Position numbers and translations under genes: made by a program | Shown here: positions 42,501-60,430 of the stretch, in pieces | How positions within the stretch are numbered: the first letter of the stretch is position 1 | Layout of the letters: every line of letters begins with the position of its first letter | Origin: Siniperca chuatsi | Lineage: Eukaryota > Chordata > Actinopteri > Centrarchiformes > Sinipercidae | Length of the DNA stretch: 64,000 nucleotides | Direction of reading: 5' to 3' | Assembly: GCF_020085105.1 (NCBI RefSeq) | Contig: NC_058055.1 | Span: forward strand, 16,377,822 to 16,441,821 | The notes under the pieces: model-generated | Seen by the model: the letters and a program-made list of their open reading frames with translations, nothing else | What the model was told of the DNA's origin: nothing | Databases searched by the model: none

Positions 42501-44160
42501 GCTTATCTGAATCAATGCTGGCTTATACCTCTCTGCAGCTCCTTTCACTTTCTCTCTTTGCCATGAATCTGTATCAACAGTTCTGTCAGAAGGGGGAGAA
42601 ATGGGTGACCTAGAAGCAATATAAATTAGAAAGTGAGCTTCTGTGAGTTTTAAGAGTTTTGATGTCTTAAGCTTGCATGAGGGGAAAAGCGTGTGCAAGG
42701 CATGAGAGAGTAGTGGCGGGCGGATGTAGGCCAATGTTTCTACTCCAGTGCCTCTGTTGAGAGGAAACAGGAGTTTCAGACTGAGACAGGTTTATTATCC
42801 TTTCATTAAGTCCCATGATGCCACTTCTCGGTGCGCACGTCTAGCTCACCAGTTTCAGTCCATCATACTGTGATCCCATTCCTTTTACTACATGAATCCT
42901 GTGCTGTAATAAGTAATAACATTTTTGGCATCTGCATTTGTCCTTGCCATTACTCCACCACTCCCCATTTCTCCACCCTCACAGACCTGCAGGACAAAGC
43001 AAGGTGTGGTGCTTGCACACTTACCATCCTGGCAACTGTTGCCAGGATACCGCAGAGCTCAGAGAAAGAGTAATTGCTGTGTGGGTGAGTGAGCAGGTGT
43101 GTGTGAGCCCAGAAGTAGGCTGGGGTACCGTACATAATTGATAGGGGGGCCTGAACTGTCCCTGCTGCCTCCTGATGTCTTTGCCTCTCCAGTCTGAGCT
43201 TGCAGTGTAAGTAACTGGGCTGTACCTGAGGAATAAATGTCAGACGTTATTATACTGTTCTCTCCACATCATACTCATCTTTAAGTCTTAGTACCATATC
43301 CTCCCCATCTCCCAGCTCATCTTTCATTAAAACAAACTAAGTCAGGGCTGATCTGTTCCTCCTCTATCTGCATCAATAACAGCAATGACAGTCAGCATCT
43401 GACCCCTGCTCAGATGGAAGTTGCCATAGTGTAGCACCAGACTTACATATGTGCACCAGAGCCAGATAGTTATACATAAATAATATTGGCTGTCTAGAGA
43501 AGTAGTTTTCCAGTTTTTGTCTTGTGACCCATTTCTTTTTCAACATTTTACTCTGATGATTTAAAGTTACCAGACCCACATTTTTTATTAAAATGAACAC
43601 TTCACTTTGTGGGCCACACGCTGTCATTGGTTACAATTTGATTGCTTGACTGAACCAAATTGTACTTTACAAATGCCAAAATGTAGTGTTATCAATTGTC
43701 ACAGCACCACATCCAAAACGTTTTACACAGTGATTATTAAATGGTTGAGAACATGCTTACAGCTAAGAGAAAAATAGAAAAAATACCCTGCACTAATCTT
43801 GCATCTCAAATCAATTCCAAAAGTGAATTAAGTATTTAAATGCTGCCCAATTACAATTTTTTTTAAAAAATGTATTCCAACATCTTAAGAGGCTCCCTTA
43901 CTTTGACATGTAAACTTCTAGTATACCAGCTGCTTCAAAATATGGGTATTCAGAGACAAAGTATAGCACAACACAGTTGGCCTGATTGCTTGCTGATGCT
44001 CTTGCAAGCATAAGTACATTTAATGCAGGATGAATTGGAAGGTGTGCTGCAGTATCTGACCTCACTATGAAACCTTGCGGTGGTAAATCCTGTCTGACTG
44101 CCAGAAGTTTTCCTTCACCTCATGTCATCTCCTTTCCTCAAAGAAAACACACAAATAGAT
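39535..44160. other. mnt-pafah1b1 intergenic region
   Basis: About 4.6 kb without a recognisable gene. It contains a dispersed repeat at 40126-40540, a purine-rich patch at 41210-41400, a perfect 23-nt palindrome at 43026-43048, and otherwise AT-rich sequence. Open frames are short and unsupported. Confidence 0.55.
40126..40540. repeat. Dispersed fish retroposon-like repeat
   Basis: AACTTTATTGTCATTACACA, GTACAAGTACAAGGCAAC and AGTTTAGGTCTAACCAGAAG are strings I recognise from a common fish interspersed repeat with a LINE/SINE-like TTTATTGTCATT end. Boundaries and class are uncertain. Confidence 0.5.
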
Positions 44161-44164
44161 AACT

Positions 44165-45374
44165 TATATTTACAGAATTTTATTTCATTATGTTGCAAAC
44201 AATGACATCCAGATATATTGATACACAATTTTTACTGTGCGTGTATGTGCATTTGTGAGTGTATGTGCATGTGTGTGTAAAGAGAGCAGTGAGACCACAG
44301 AAAGCAGAATGAAAATCCCGTGTGAGGGAGCCCTCATTGGGTTTACAAGGCAGAGATAGCGAGCAAGAGGGCACTGGGCGATTCTCTGGGCCGACATACA
44401 CACACACAAACAAACAAACCTCATAAAAAGGTGAGCAGACTTTTTCCCTCTGTAAAACACACTTTTGCTATGGGGCGTGTGCCTGTGCTCTCAGCAGCTT
44501 GGGGATCATTAAGGTCCTGTGAGTGTCTACTAGAAAGCAAGTTTGTTAAAAGAGATGAAGTAGTGTGAATGAATACAGTGGGTGAGAAGCTTTGCCTCCT
44601 CTCTCCTCTGACCATCAGAGCAGAGACGGCGGAGAGTTTCTCCTGTCATAACATACAAACACACACACACACACACTATGTATAGACACATGTACACGTG
44701 CACCCGCCCGCAGAACCTCGTGTGATTCAACTAGAGAGCTGCATCCTGCTTAATTTTTTTTAATCATCTTCTCCTGGACAGCTTCCACTCATTCTGTTTC
44801 TTTTATGCTAACTTTCCTCACACTTTCTCTATCACCATCCACGCAGTGACAGACCACAACAATGGAGGCATGGAGTAAAACAAAACAAAACAAAGCCTAA
44901 ACCCCTTCAACAAGGGGCGCAGTCAATCAGTTAACTGAAATCCACCTGCACCAGCACACGAGGATATTTACCCTTTGACCCGACAGGAAGTCATGACAAC
45001 AGTATGCAAATTCGGCAAATTTAACAGTATACAATTTTTTTGTTTGATTCACCATGCAAGGAATACTTCTTATCTTTTGAGTGTGTTTATGTGTCAGAGA
45101 TTGCGTGACATTTATTAAGCGTACCCTACATCCAGAATAATTTACATAAAAGGACAATAGTCATCTTAATAGGGCTGGACCGATGTAGGGGAGGAGGGAA
45201 GCAAGGGGAGGGGACAGGGAGAAGGTAAAGCGCCATGGTCAACTATGGTTTGGAGTGCGAGAGGTGAGGGGCTGGGCTGGGTGTCAGGACAGAAGGAAGA
45301 GGGCAGAGGGGTGGGGTAGGGTGCTTTTGGAGTTGGGGGTGGGGGGCAGGACCGGGCAAGAGATGGAGGCAGTC
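44165..45374 (-). other. pafah1b1: pafah1b1 3' UTR
   Basis: About 1.2 kb follow the LIS1 stop. On the - strand AATAAA occurs opposite TTTATT at 44179-44184 (a nearer candidate is at 45111-45116). The first 200 bases are strongly C/T-rich in the transcript (G-rich on +, 45180-45370). Small CA runs occur at 44395-44420 and 44658-44677. Confidence 0.55.
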
Positions 45375-51377
<6,003 letters not shown>

Positions 51378-51631
51378 GGCGGCTGCTGTTCTCTCCCTCT
51401 TGGGGAGGTGAGGGTGAGGTGATGTGTTGGGAGAGTCTGGCTGGGAAGTATGTGGTGGGGAGGTGTCTGATCCCTCAGTGCTGTTCTTCGTTCAGAGACT
51501 CGGAGGTGGCGAAAAGGGTGCCACGCAGAGGGAGGTGAACTGGAGATACTGCTGTCAATCAGCTGTTGGGACAAGGCTCCACGAGTGTTCACTGGCCCAA
51601 ATATCACTCACCAATCAGACGTGCCCATCAC
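51378..51631 (-). other. pafah1b1: pafah1b1 5' UTR part of exon 2, with an upstream ORF
   Basis: Leader sequence directly upstream of the LIS1 ATG. A CCTCAG acceptor on the - strand (opposite 51632-51637) would begin the exon at 51631. An upstream ATG at 51607-51605 opens a frame that overlaps the LIS1 start in the +1 frame. The exon limit is inferred from the acceptor only. Confidence 0.5.
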
Positions 51632-52175
51632 CTGAGGAAGAGAGAATGGAGAGAGGAAAAAACAAACAGGAAAAGTGTCACAGCTGATTGCCAGTAAAAA
51701 TATACATTTATATTGTAGGATTAAAAGACAAATTAGTGAGAACAATCAGTTGACAGCCTGTATAACTAGGTTCCAGGACAAGTTATTAAAAAAAAAAATA
51801 AAAAAAAAAGACAGAAAAGATACAAAACAATTATTATTATTATTATTCTTCTTAGTTATGGAGATTTCTAATCTGCTCTTTCAAGTAAATATACTCAAGG
51901 GGTGATACAAAAACTTACACTAAAGTTTTAAAAGGATTGAGTAAATGAAGCACAGAGATAAGAAAGTTGGGAAGTACAACAACGTTTAAGTAGAAGTAGA
52001 GAAAAGGCCATCCTCCTGTTCATTTATTCACGCACTGATGCATGCATCATGAAATTATCAAACACATTGACAAAAAAACTTGACTGTACAAGACTGGACT
52101 AGCAACTTCAACACTGCTGGCATCTGGGGCCACAATAGCACTAAGCTGCTTAGCATCTAGACCAGACAACCTAGA

Positions 52176-52275
<100 letters not shown>

Positions 52276-52891
52276 CTAAGTGGTAGAGACCTCCATACAG
52301 CTGACCGTGCAATGTAAAGACTGGACTGGACGGTGGCTAACAGGATTAACCCCAGACATGGAGAGAGGACCTTAACAACAAGCCACCCTTGCCTGTATTA
52401 CTGTCTGGTGCATCGTCCTTGTCCGTTTCACCGTCCATTGCCAGTTGCTGCTTCTAAGCACAAAAGACTACTTCAAGAAAATAAATAATTGAATGATACT
52501 CATAACATTCTTATTTTTTCTGCACATATTTTTACTTTACAGGTGAGAATTTCCTTTCAGTGAAAGCACAGCAGCCGCAGGAGACAACAAAACATTAAAC
52601 CAGGGACGTGCCTGAAGTGTCCTAGAAAGATCTCCTTTTTCCCGCCTTCAAACCTGAGGGGTGCTCTGAGCTAACAGGACAGAGCTAGTGATTTTAGCTG
52701 AGCAGCACTCTCAGCGTGGTTCAAAAATAGCCATTTGACCAAAAAGACCAACCTTCAAACTATTACGTAACCACAACAATATCGGTAGCTTCTGCACTTG
52801 CCTGAGACTCATGATCTTCACCAGCAACTGCATTTGAGAGTAATGTTTTAAAGCAACACAGATAAAGGGGTGTGCAAAATAAAGACGTGAC

Positions 52892-53190
52892 TAGGGCTGC
52901 GTGATATGGTGAAAAAATAGATACACTACGATTGCGATATGATTCACAATTAGTGAGTTAAAAATCATGATGATGTGACATTTGTTGGGGTCTGTACCAA
53001 GCAAACATGTTTTCTTATGTTTGGAGAAGAATATTTATAGGCCAGGGCATCTCTGCAGCACTACTGTACTTCATTATAATGATATTTTGTCACACATTTT
53101 ACCTTTATCAAAAAATTGCAGCTTCTGCGATTTGGATATTGCACTTGGCCATATTGCGATTTCGATATTTCAAATAATTGTGCAGCCCTA
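52892..53190. mobile_element. 299-bp hAT-type MITE
   Basis: Ends are TAGGGCTGC at left and GCAGCCCTA at right, which are exact inverted repeats. Flanking 8-mers GACGTGAC and CAAGTGAC match at 6 of 8 positions, consistent with a hAT target-site duplication. The interior (GTGATATGGTGAAAAA, TTGCGATTTCGATATTTCAA) is typical of a common fish MITE with ATATCG-rich ends. Confidence 0.7.
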
Positions 53191-53679
53191 CAAGTGACAG
53201 CATGAGGCCTGGTTTCAGTCAGTAAAAAGTATTTTCAAGTCTTCAAGAGTCCTCCAGTTATGCACTGAAAAACAAATGTAGTTATCTATGCTTAGTGCTA
53301 AACAGTGAGAACATGGTCAGTCATAAATCAAAAAGAAGGGTTCAAGGTCCTGTCTATGTATCAGGCTTATCAAAAGGAAATAATATATAGGTGGTTTGTT
53401 TACAACCTGTGCAATCATCTGACCACTCAGTTCTACTAAAATGCAACAATTGCTCTGAACAAGATTCTACCAAATGAAGAGGAAAGCCAAAAGGTTTGCA
53501 GTGTTATCATACAATATGCATCTGTTCATGTGTGGACACCGCCTGTGGTCAGTTTCTAGTGAGAATTAAAACACATTCTTCAACATCTAGATAAGCATTA
53601 CTATTTCAGTATAAAGTCACAAATCTCACCTCTCTGTGACTCAAGAAGGTGCCTTTTCATCATGAAAAATAACAGTTTC

Positions 53680-53719
53680 ATAAATCAATAATCAAAATAA
53701 CGTTAGTTGCAGCCCTAAC
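53680..53719. repeat. Truncated MITE end
   Basis: AACGTTAGTTGCAGCCCTAA is the terminal part of the same TAGGGCTGCAAC family as 36664-36958. Confidence 0.45.
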
Positions 53720-55104
53720 TTAGATATAAAGTGGATCCTAAAACGGTCAGATTATGAAAATCGCGTGGCAATTCTGTTTTAGTAAGACAGTTCAACAGAT
53801 AACAAGCCCATGCTCAAAGAACCACCGGAGTAGAGAGCACAGACAAGTCTAAGTGTTATTTTGGCATGTTAACAAGTCACCCACAGAATTAACATTAATT
53901 AGCGACAGCTGATATGATTTGCTGCCGGTGATGTTTGTAATTTTAACCAGACTCTAAGTTTTTCACGGGATAAAAGAATTATCACAAATGCCTGACAACT
54001 GTTTCCAAATTAAGCCGGCTATAAAATTATGGCCTAGTGGCAGGGAGAGCATGGTAACTTCAGGGCCTAAGTTTGATCTCTAGTGTGTTCATGCGATAAA
54101 TATCCTTGAGCAAGATACTGAATTGACCCCTTCCTACACCTGGGGCACCATGACTAGGCTGACCGTGTAAGCAAAACAGAGGAGAAAAGAATTTTCCCCG
54201 TGTAGTACACAAATACAAAAAAAAAAAAAAAAAAAAAACATAATTACAAAGCTGTATAACAGGGATTCATTTTATGGAAATGCCTGAAGGGACCTGCTGA
54301 AATGATCACACAAGTCATTGTTCCTGCACGAATGTAGTGTTCTTTTGCTGAGGACAGATGACAGAAAGTACACAAATTAAATAAACTGACTGTCCACAAG
54401 TACAGAGTGATGAAATTAAAGATTCTGGCAAGTTGTAGATGACTTGGAATGAATCTGAAAAAAATTTTAATTTACCATTTAAAAAAGGTAAACCACAAGA
54501 AGATGCAACCTGACTAAATTATGGTTCTGGATGGGCGATCATGTGTCTAGTTCTTATTATTATGTACAGCAGATGAAACACCACTGATACTCAGCAATTA
54601 CTCTACCACAGGTTTACTGGCTTTTTACTCACTTTACTGCACTTACAGTAATGAGTGTAGTTGTCCTCAGCTCGAGTAATCTTCGAGTTACCTTCACTGT
54701 GTGCATGTGTGTATGTGGAGGAGCTCAGTCAGTCACAGAGAGCAGGGCAGAGGCTGCAACGTGATAATAAATCCTGCGGTCTTTAGGCTCGGGGCCTGAT
54801 TAATACCGGGTTTCTGTAGACATCCCTAAATTAAATGATTTTTCTTATTCATTGTGTTTCTGGCAGTCACAAGTTTATTTTTCAACTGCAAAATGATTGA
54901 CTCTGTTCCAACACCCAGGTTGGCAAAAGAAAAGGTCAGATGGTAATGAATTTGTTATCGTTCCTCTCTCTTTCTTAATAACAAAGAGCCGTGAACAAAA
55001 CATTCAGGTAGCAACTTTTAATTTTTAGCCGGTGCTGACCCTCACGTTCACTGGTTAAAATGACAAACGTCACTGTTGGCACGTCATATCAGCTGTCGCT
55101 ACTT

Positions 55105-55233
55105 AAAGGGATAGTTTGGGTTTTTTGAAGTGGGGCTGTATGAGGTACTTACCCATAGTCAGTGCAGGTAAAACACTGACTATGGATAAGTACCTCATAA
55201 AGCCCCTCGTCAAAAAACCCAAACTATGCCCTT
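55105..55233. repeat. Long hairpin (inverted repeat) MITE
   Basis: Two arms of about 60 bp (55105-55164 and 55174-55233) are near-perfect reverse complements around a spacer of about 9 bp. Each arm begins with GGGATAGTTTGGGTTTTTTG or its variant and ends CCATAGTCAGTG. The whole unit folds into one hairpin. Repeats starting TAAAGGGATAGTTTGGG are known to me as dispersed in fish genomes. Confidence 0.75.
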
Positions 55234-56452
55234 GACGTTAATTCTGTGAGTAACTTCCCAAGCCAAAATTAAACTTGTCAGTTATGTTTGTGTGCTCTCT
55301 GCTAGGCAGTGTCTGTACTCTGCCAAAGATTGTTTGTGAGGTAAAAGAAGCATCACTCTGTTACACTACTGTACGAATGCGAGTGGACTGAGTGTTTCTG
55401 TAGTTCCAACAAATCCAACATGGATACGTCTTCTCTCTAGCGAATCACTTCACGTCAATTTCAGGAGTTGCATTCTCCCAGTTAAATTATTAATATGATA
55501 TGGATGAAAGTTTAAGCTTAACAACTTGACAGTTTTGAACCAGGATCTTCTGTATTTGGATCAAGTAGCTCGTAAAAATAAGGTACGTCAAATTTAGAAG
55601 GCTACAACTGTTATTTCAATGTGTCAGGTACATATTTAATCAACATTTAGGTAAATGTAACTATCAGATTGGACTCAGTATCAGCAAATACCCTATATCA
55701 AAACACTTGTCTGGATCAGGGCCAAAAGCAAGACATATCTAGTATAAATTATAAAACAAAACCTCAAAACACCTCAAAAAACATTTGAGCTATAATAATG
55801 AATTTTAGATGGAGAAAGAATCCTATCACAATATGTGACAGACTACATGCGTCCATGTGGAGGCCACTAAGAGCATAGGCAGCATGACATTTCACTGAAG
55901 AAAACTGAGACATCACTAGGAGACGGAGCAGCCTCCCATCTCTCTGCATCCACTCATAACCACAACACAGATGTAACAAAATGTTACCATACCATATAGT
56001 CTTGGTTTAAACTGTGAAATGTAAAAAAAGGTGAATAGCTGACGTGACTAAGCTCCCATTAGGGTACAATATCATACTGTGGCATCAATTATGCCTCAGC
56101 TGTCTTTCTCAGAGCACTGAAAATGTGTCTTGAACACAGAGCCATGATCAGGTTAACAAGCAGCATGAACAACAGTTATCAATGCTGGTATAAATGCAAC
56201 ATTCTCTGAAACTATGTAGAAATTAATTTGTAAATGTAATGGTAAGATCTTTATATGACTTGAAGACAATTTGACTCCATCTACAGGGCTCTCTCCAAGG
56301 ATTTTTGTTAAGTGTGATGTGACTTGTGAAGACTTGCTTTTTGAGTTTCGTATCATTATAAACTGAATACCTTTGGGTTGTTTGAAATGAAGTAAGCGAG
56401 TAGTACAACATCGCTTTGGGCTATGGTAACATAAGTTGAACATGAAGTCTAC

Positions 56453-56796
56453 AACAACTAACAATTATCTGTCATCAATTAATTGATTAGTCTATAAAAT
56501 AGTGAAAATTGTCCATCACAGTTTCCTAAAGCCAGGAGGGACATCTTCAAAGATATTAAATTTTCAATGATACCAAATAAAACAGAAAAAAGCAGCAAAT
56601 CATCACACTGGAGAAGCTGGAACCAGAGAATGGTTGTCGTTATCGCATGATAATTGATTAAAGCAATCGATTATTTAAAATAGTCAATCAACTAATCAAT
56701 TAATTGTTCTACTTGTCATTGTATTTTATGTTTTAAGAGCGTATCAATTAAATAATTCAATATTCATTGATAATTTAAATAATAGTTTCAGCTCTT
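56453..56796. mobile_element. Eroded hAT-type MITE
   Basis: ACAACTAACAATTATCTGTC at the left and ATAATAGTTTCAGCTC at the right bound a segment that includes GAGAAGCTGGAACCAGAGAA and repeated AATCGATTA/TTAATTGATTAG strings. It is the same family as 36664-36958 in the other orientation, but more decayed. Confidence 0.55.
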
Positions 56797-56850
56797 GGGT
56801 GGGGATACCATTTTTACATCATGATTACAGGTAGAGCCAGAGGGTATACA

Positions 56851-56896
56851 TCAGAATCAGAATCAGAAATACTTTATTGATCCTCGAGGGGAAACT
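56851..56896. repeat. LINE/SINE 3' tail
   Basis: AATCAGAATCAGAAATACTT followed by TATTGATCCTCGAGGGGAAAC is the well-known 3' end shared by fish SINE/LINE families (consensus TTTATTGATCCCCGAGGGGAAA). Confidence 0.65.
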
Positions 56897-58889
56897 GTTT
56901 TGGAAACTCTACATGTCCTGCGTCTGACTCACTTTTATGAACGGGTCAACAAGTCTCAAGTCAAAACTGCCTTAATGAATAAAACAAATGCAAAATGAAA
57001 TTTCTAGTATGCTTAAGGTGGTTTAGCATACTAGTTTTTGGTTTTCTTGCAGTTTCAATGTTATTTTGAAAAGCAGGAGTGATTTACAAAAACAGAGGCA
57101 CAGAATATTGAAGAGATAATCAATGTCAACCAAACAAAACAAAAAGGCAATGAAACCAGGCACAGGCATGAATTCTGGCAGCATATCAATATTTTAGTCA
57201 TCATGTTCAGTTTGTGTCAAGCTGCTGTTCAATGCCCCTCCTTAGGGGTGACCTTCAGGCCAAACAAGTCCCTGCTGGCATAAACTGAACCACACGGCAA
57301 TGTTTGATTACAAATCGAACATTGCGTGTGGTTCAGTATATCAAATAAAAAATCCACAAATCATGTTTTCCCTTTAACTGGCAGCCTACAGTGCTTCATT
57401 ACATTTTCTTGATAAATGATGTCTCTCCAGAGCAGGATTTATTGTGATATTAGTCTATTGCCCTACAATAAAAACAATAAGTTCAAAAGTTACTCGACAT
57501 TTATCGAAAACATACTGCATGTGCCATCAATGAATCAAGATTTAAATGTAACAAGACAGTGACTGAATATGAAAACATGATACCAATACATCTTTGATTT
57601 TCCACTTAATTAAGAAGTATTGTACTTTAATAAGTGCAGTTCTTCTCATATGGAGGTGAAAAAGAATAAGTGGGGATGCAGGTATAGGCCTAAATATAGT
57701 AGAATTAAAACCTTCAATGCACTTTCAACAACAACACCTTATTGTATTTGAAAACATTTAATAGGTAAAATTGTGAGATGCTGTAGTATTTTGCAAAATG
57801 GAACACGTATAAATAAGGTTCATAACCTATTCTACAGGCATGGGCCTTCACAGTTAATGCTTTGCAACAGCAGCTACTGGACAATTACTGGGCATTCAAT
57901 TTGCTAGTAAAATGTAGCTCATGAGACAGTTTTGTTCATCTCAAGTGATATCTGTACAGCCTTGTTAATTAACAGTATTTCGTACTGATCCTTTTCTAGT
58001 CTCCACCCTGATTGTGAATCATCAAACCATGATAGATTACCTTAAGGGAGCGTGTAGTACGAATCAAAACAACCCTAATTAGCTAACGACTGCTTTATTT
58101 TTTGGAGAAACAGGTATGAGTTCAAAATCTGGCTCGGGTGACGTCTTTCCAAGCTTCGATGGCCACAAGGGCAAAGTTGCAGCAATGGCTCAGCAACGCC
58201 CTTTCCAGCTAACGCTAGCTTAGCACGATAACGTAGACGTTAACTGGAGCTGTCAGTTTGAGCAGGCTAGATTTACACAACCACACAATCACCATACCAA
58301 AACACACAAAGGGCGTTGGTCTACATAACGTTAGCTAAGCAACACAGCCACTTTCTGAAAATGAAATAACAGCTACCCGTTCAAATAGAGGAAATGGAAT
58401 ATGTAACCCAAGTTTGATTATTGGATATTAGCTGACATTCCCCAGTACAAGACAACACACTGGTTTACCAGTTAAAGTGTAACGTTATTCACACAAATTA
58501 AATTTTTCCACATCAAACAAGGTCAACGTTTCAAATTTAGCATTTGATTTATGAATTTTCTAGCTACATTAGAATATTTTCACCCGGCTGTGGAAAATAT
58601 GGCAGCAAGCTGACAGCACCTAAGTTAGCTTAGCCGGCTAACGTACCACGTTAGCTCATCCCCACAGAACTTCCATAAATAGATGCAGCTAACGTTAGCC
58701 AAATGTTCAGCTAGGTTTCACAACAAGTGTCTCGATACAAATCACGCATTGTCCGATAAGCGCAGAACAGGTTTTAAAACGACATTCACATTCAGCATAG
58801 TTGAATAATAGCACCGTGAGATTATCTTAACGTTCAGTCTCTAAATCGGTGCTCTTGTGAATGCCAACTTTGCCACTTAGCTTAGCTTA

Positions 58890-59240
58890 GCTGTCGGCCT
58901 CTCCGCCATTTTGAGATCGGAACGGGAAAGCGCAGACACTGCAGGCAATTCGTCGTCAAAAATAACAAGTCTTTCCAACTACCAAAACAAAAACATAAAA
59001 GCGTGGGAAAACTACTAACTTACCCACTGACAAATAGTCACTCTCATTTCCCCTCAACAGGTCTAAGCATGCGATCGGAAACCCTGGTTTTGATGTGATA
59101 TTGTGACTTTTCACATCATCCAGTCGGTCAGATTTTTTCTCCTCTTTGGTACCACCGCATTCGCCCGGCCCCAGCTAACGGTCGCGATTGGATATCGGTT
59201 GCGCGCACGTTGAGGTGAGCGGAGGCGCGCAGCGTGCAAA
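58890..59240 (-). promoter_or_regulatory. pafah1b1: pafah1b1 promoter and proposed non-coding exon 1
   Basis: GC- and CpG-richer sequence lies between AT-rich flanks. On the - strand a GTCAGTGG/GTAAGT donor at 59024/59023 could end a non-coding first exon starting near 59200. CCAAT is present on the - strand at 59188-59192. An AAAATGGCGGAG YY1-like motif is present on the - strand at about 58902-58913, inside the start of the intron. The transcription start is inferred. Confidence 0.5.
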
Positions 59241-60430
59241 TCTTACGCTCTTGAAATTAAAGGAAAACACACCATAAATATTAGTTATATATGTTATTTT
59301 TTATTATTATGAACATCCATGTTTTAATTTATTTGAACTCTTTTAATTGTAAACACGTTTCTCATTGAGATGAGCAGCAGTAGGACAGACTGTAGTGATG
59401 ATGTCACCTAGAGACAAATCATGCAGCTGCTTCACTGATGGTGAAAAAATAATGGAACAAATGCCAGTAAACTATAACAGAAGCTATAATACTTTTACAC
59501 TTACTATATGGGTTTCACATGAACAGTTGTACGCCATACACTGAAATAGCAGTTATTCGGGATAATATTAAAATTAAATTCACTAAACTCACAGTCAGAC
59601 ACTAATTTGGTGTCAGTGGACCACCTCCACGAAATGTCATTTGATAACATAATACCAGTTCAAAGCGTAATGCTGTCATTTCCAACTTAGGGAGCCGTTC
59701 AGATACCACTAATTTGACTTGTTCTTGTAGAATACATAAGACCTGGATATTAATGACAACAACGTGGATTCAATTATCATGGACTGCTAGTACACATCCA
59801 AAACAGTCATAGAGATTATTTTAATAGTCAGGCATAGACAAATCATCTCTCATGTTCTGAGAAGTGTTCATGGCACAAGTGTGAAACCCAGTGGACACAC
59901 GGGGGATTGCAAGATGACAGCATGTCATTTAAAAATTTGAGAAATTTAGACTATTCCTCAGTAGCAGTAGGCCTAAACATACTGTGCTTGTCCATTCATC
60001 TAGCAGTATGATCATTCATTTTATTTAGTGTGTAGGGTTTATGCATTTTTCTGACAAAAAGGAGGAGAGTTATACATATTTGCCATCAAAGCTACAGCCT
60101 GTAGAGTTCATTCATGGATCCCATATTTTCAACAAGAGCTATATAATGGCTGCAGGTAGGCCTGCATTAGATACGGCTCTCTTCAACGTCCAGTCCTCCA
60201 CAGACAACAGCAGAACATGGTCCTCTTCCAAAAGGAGATGGCTGCACCTGTCTGATACCTGGATATAGTTGTTGTCCAAAGTAGGCTAACCTACGTATTA
60301 ACCAGCAATTTTCCCAGCTTTCATTTGCCATTGTTACTCATTGTCTGTGGTCATTTTCAGAAGGCTGACTGAATACACAGATGTTCTATTGTCCCTTTAG
60401 TCCAGAGTTTGTCGATGTTGTCTGCAGTTC
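59241..60430 (-). other. cluh 3' UTR and cluh-pafah1b1 intergenic space
   Basis: An AATAAA on the - strand (TTTATT at 60020-60025) would give cluh a 3' UTR of about 410 bp. The remaining 780 bp toward the pafah1b1 promoter is AT-rich without recognisable features. The two genes are in tandem. Confidence 0.5.
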
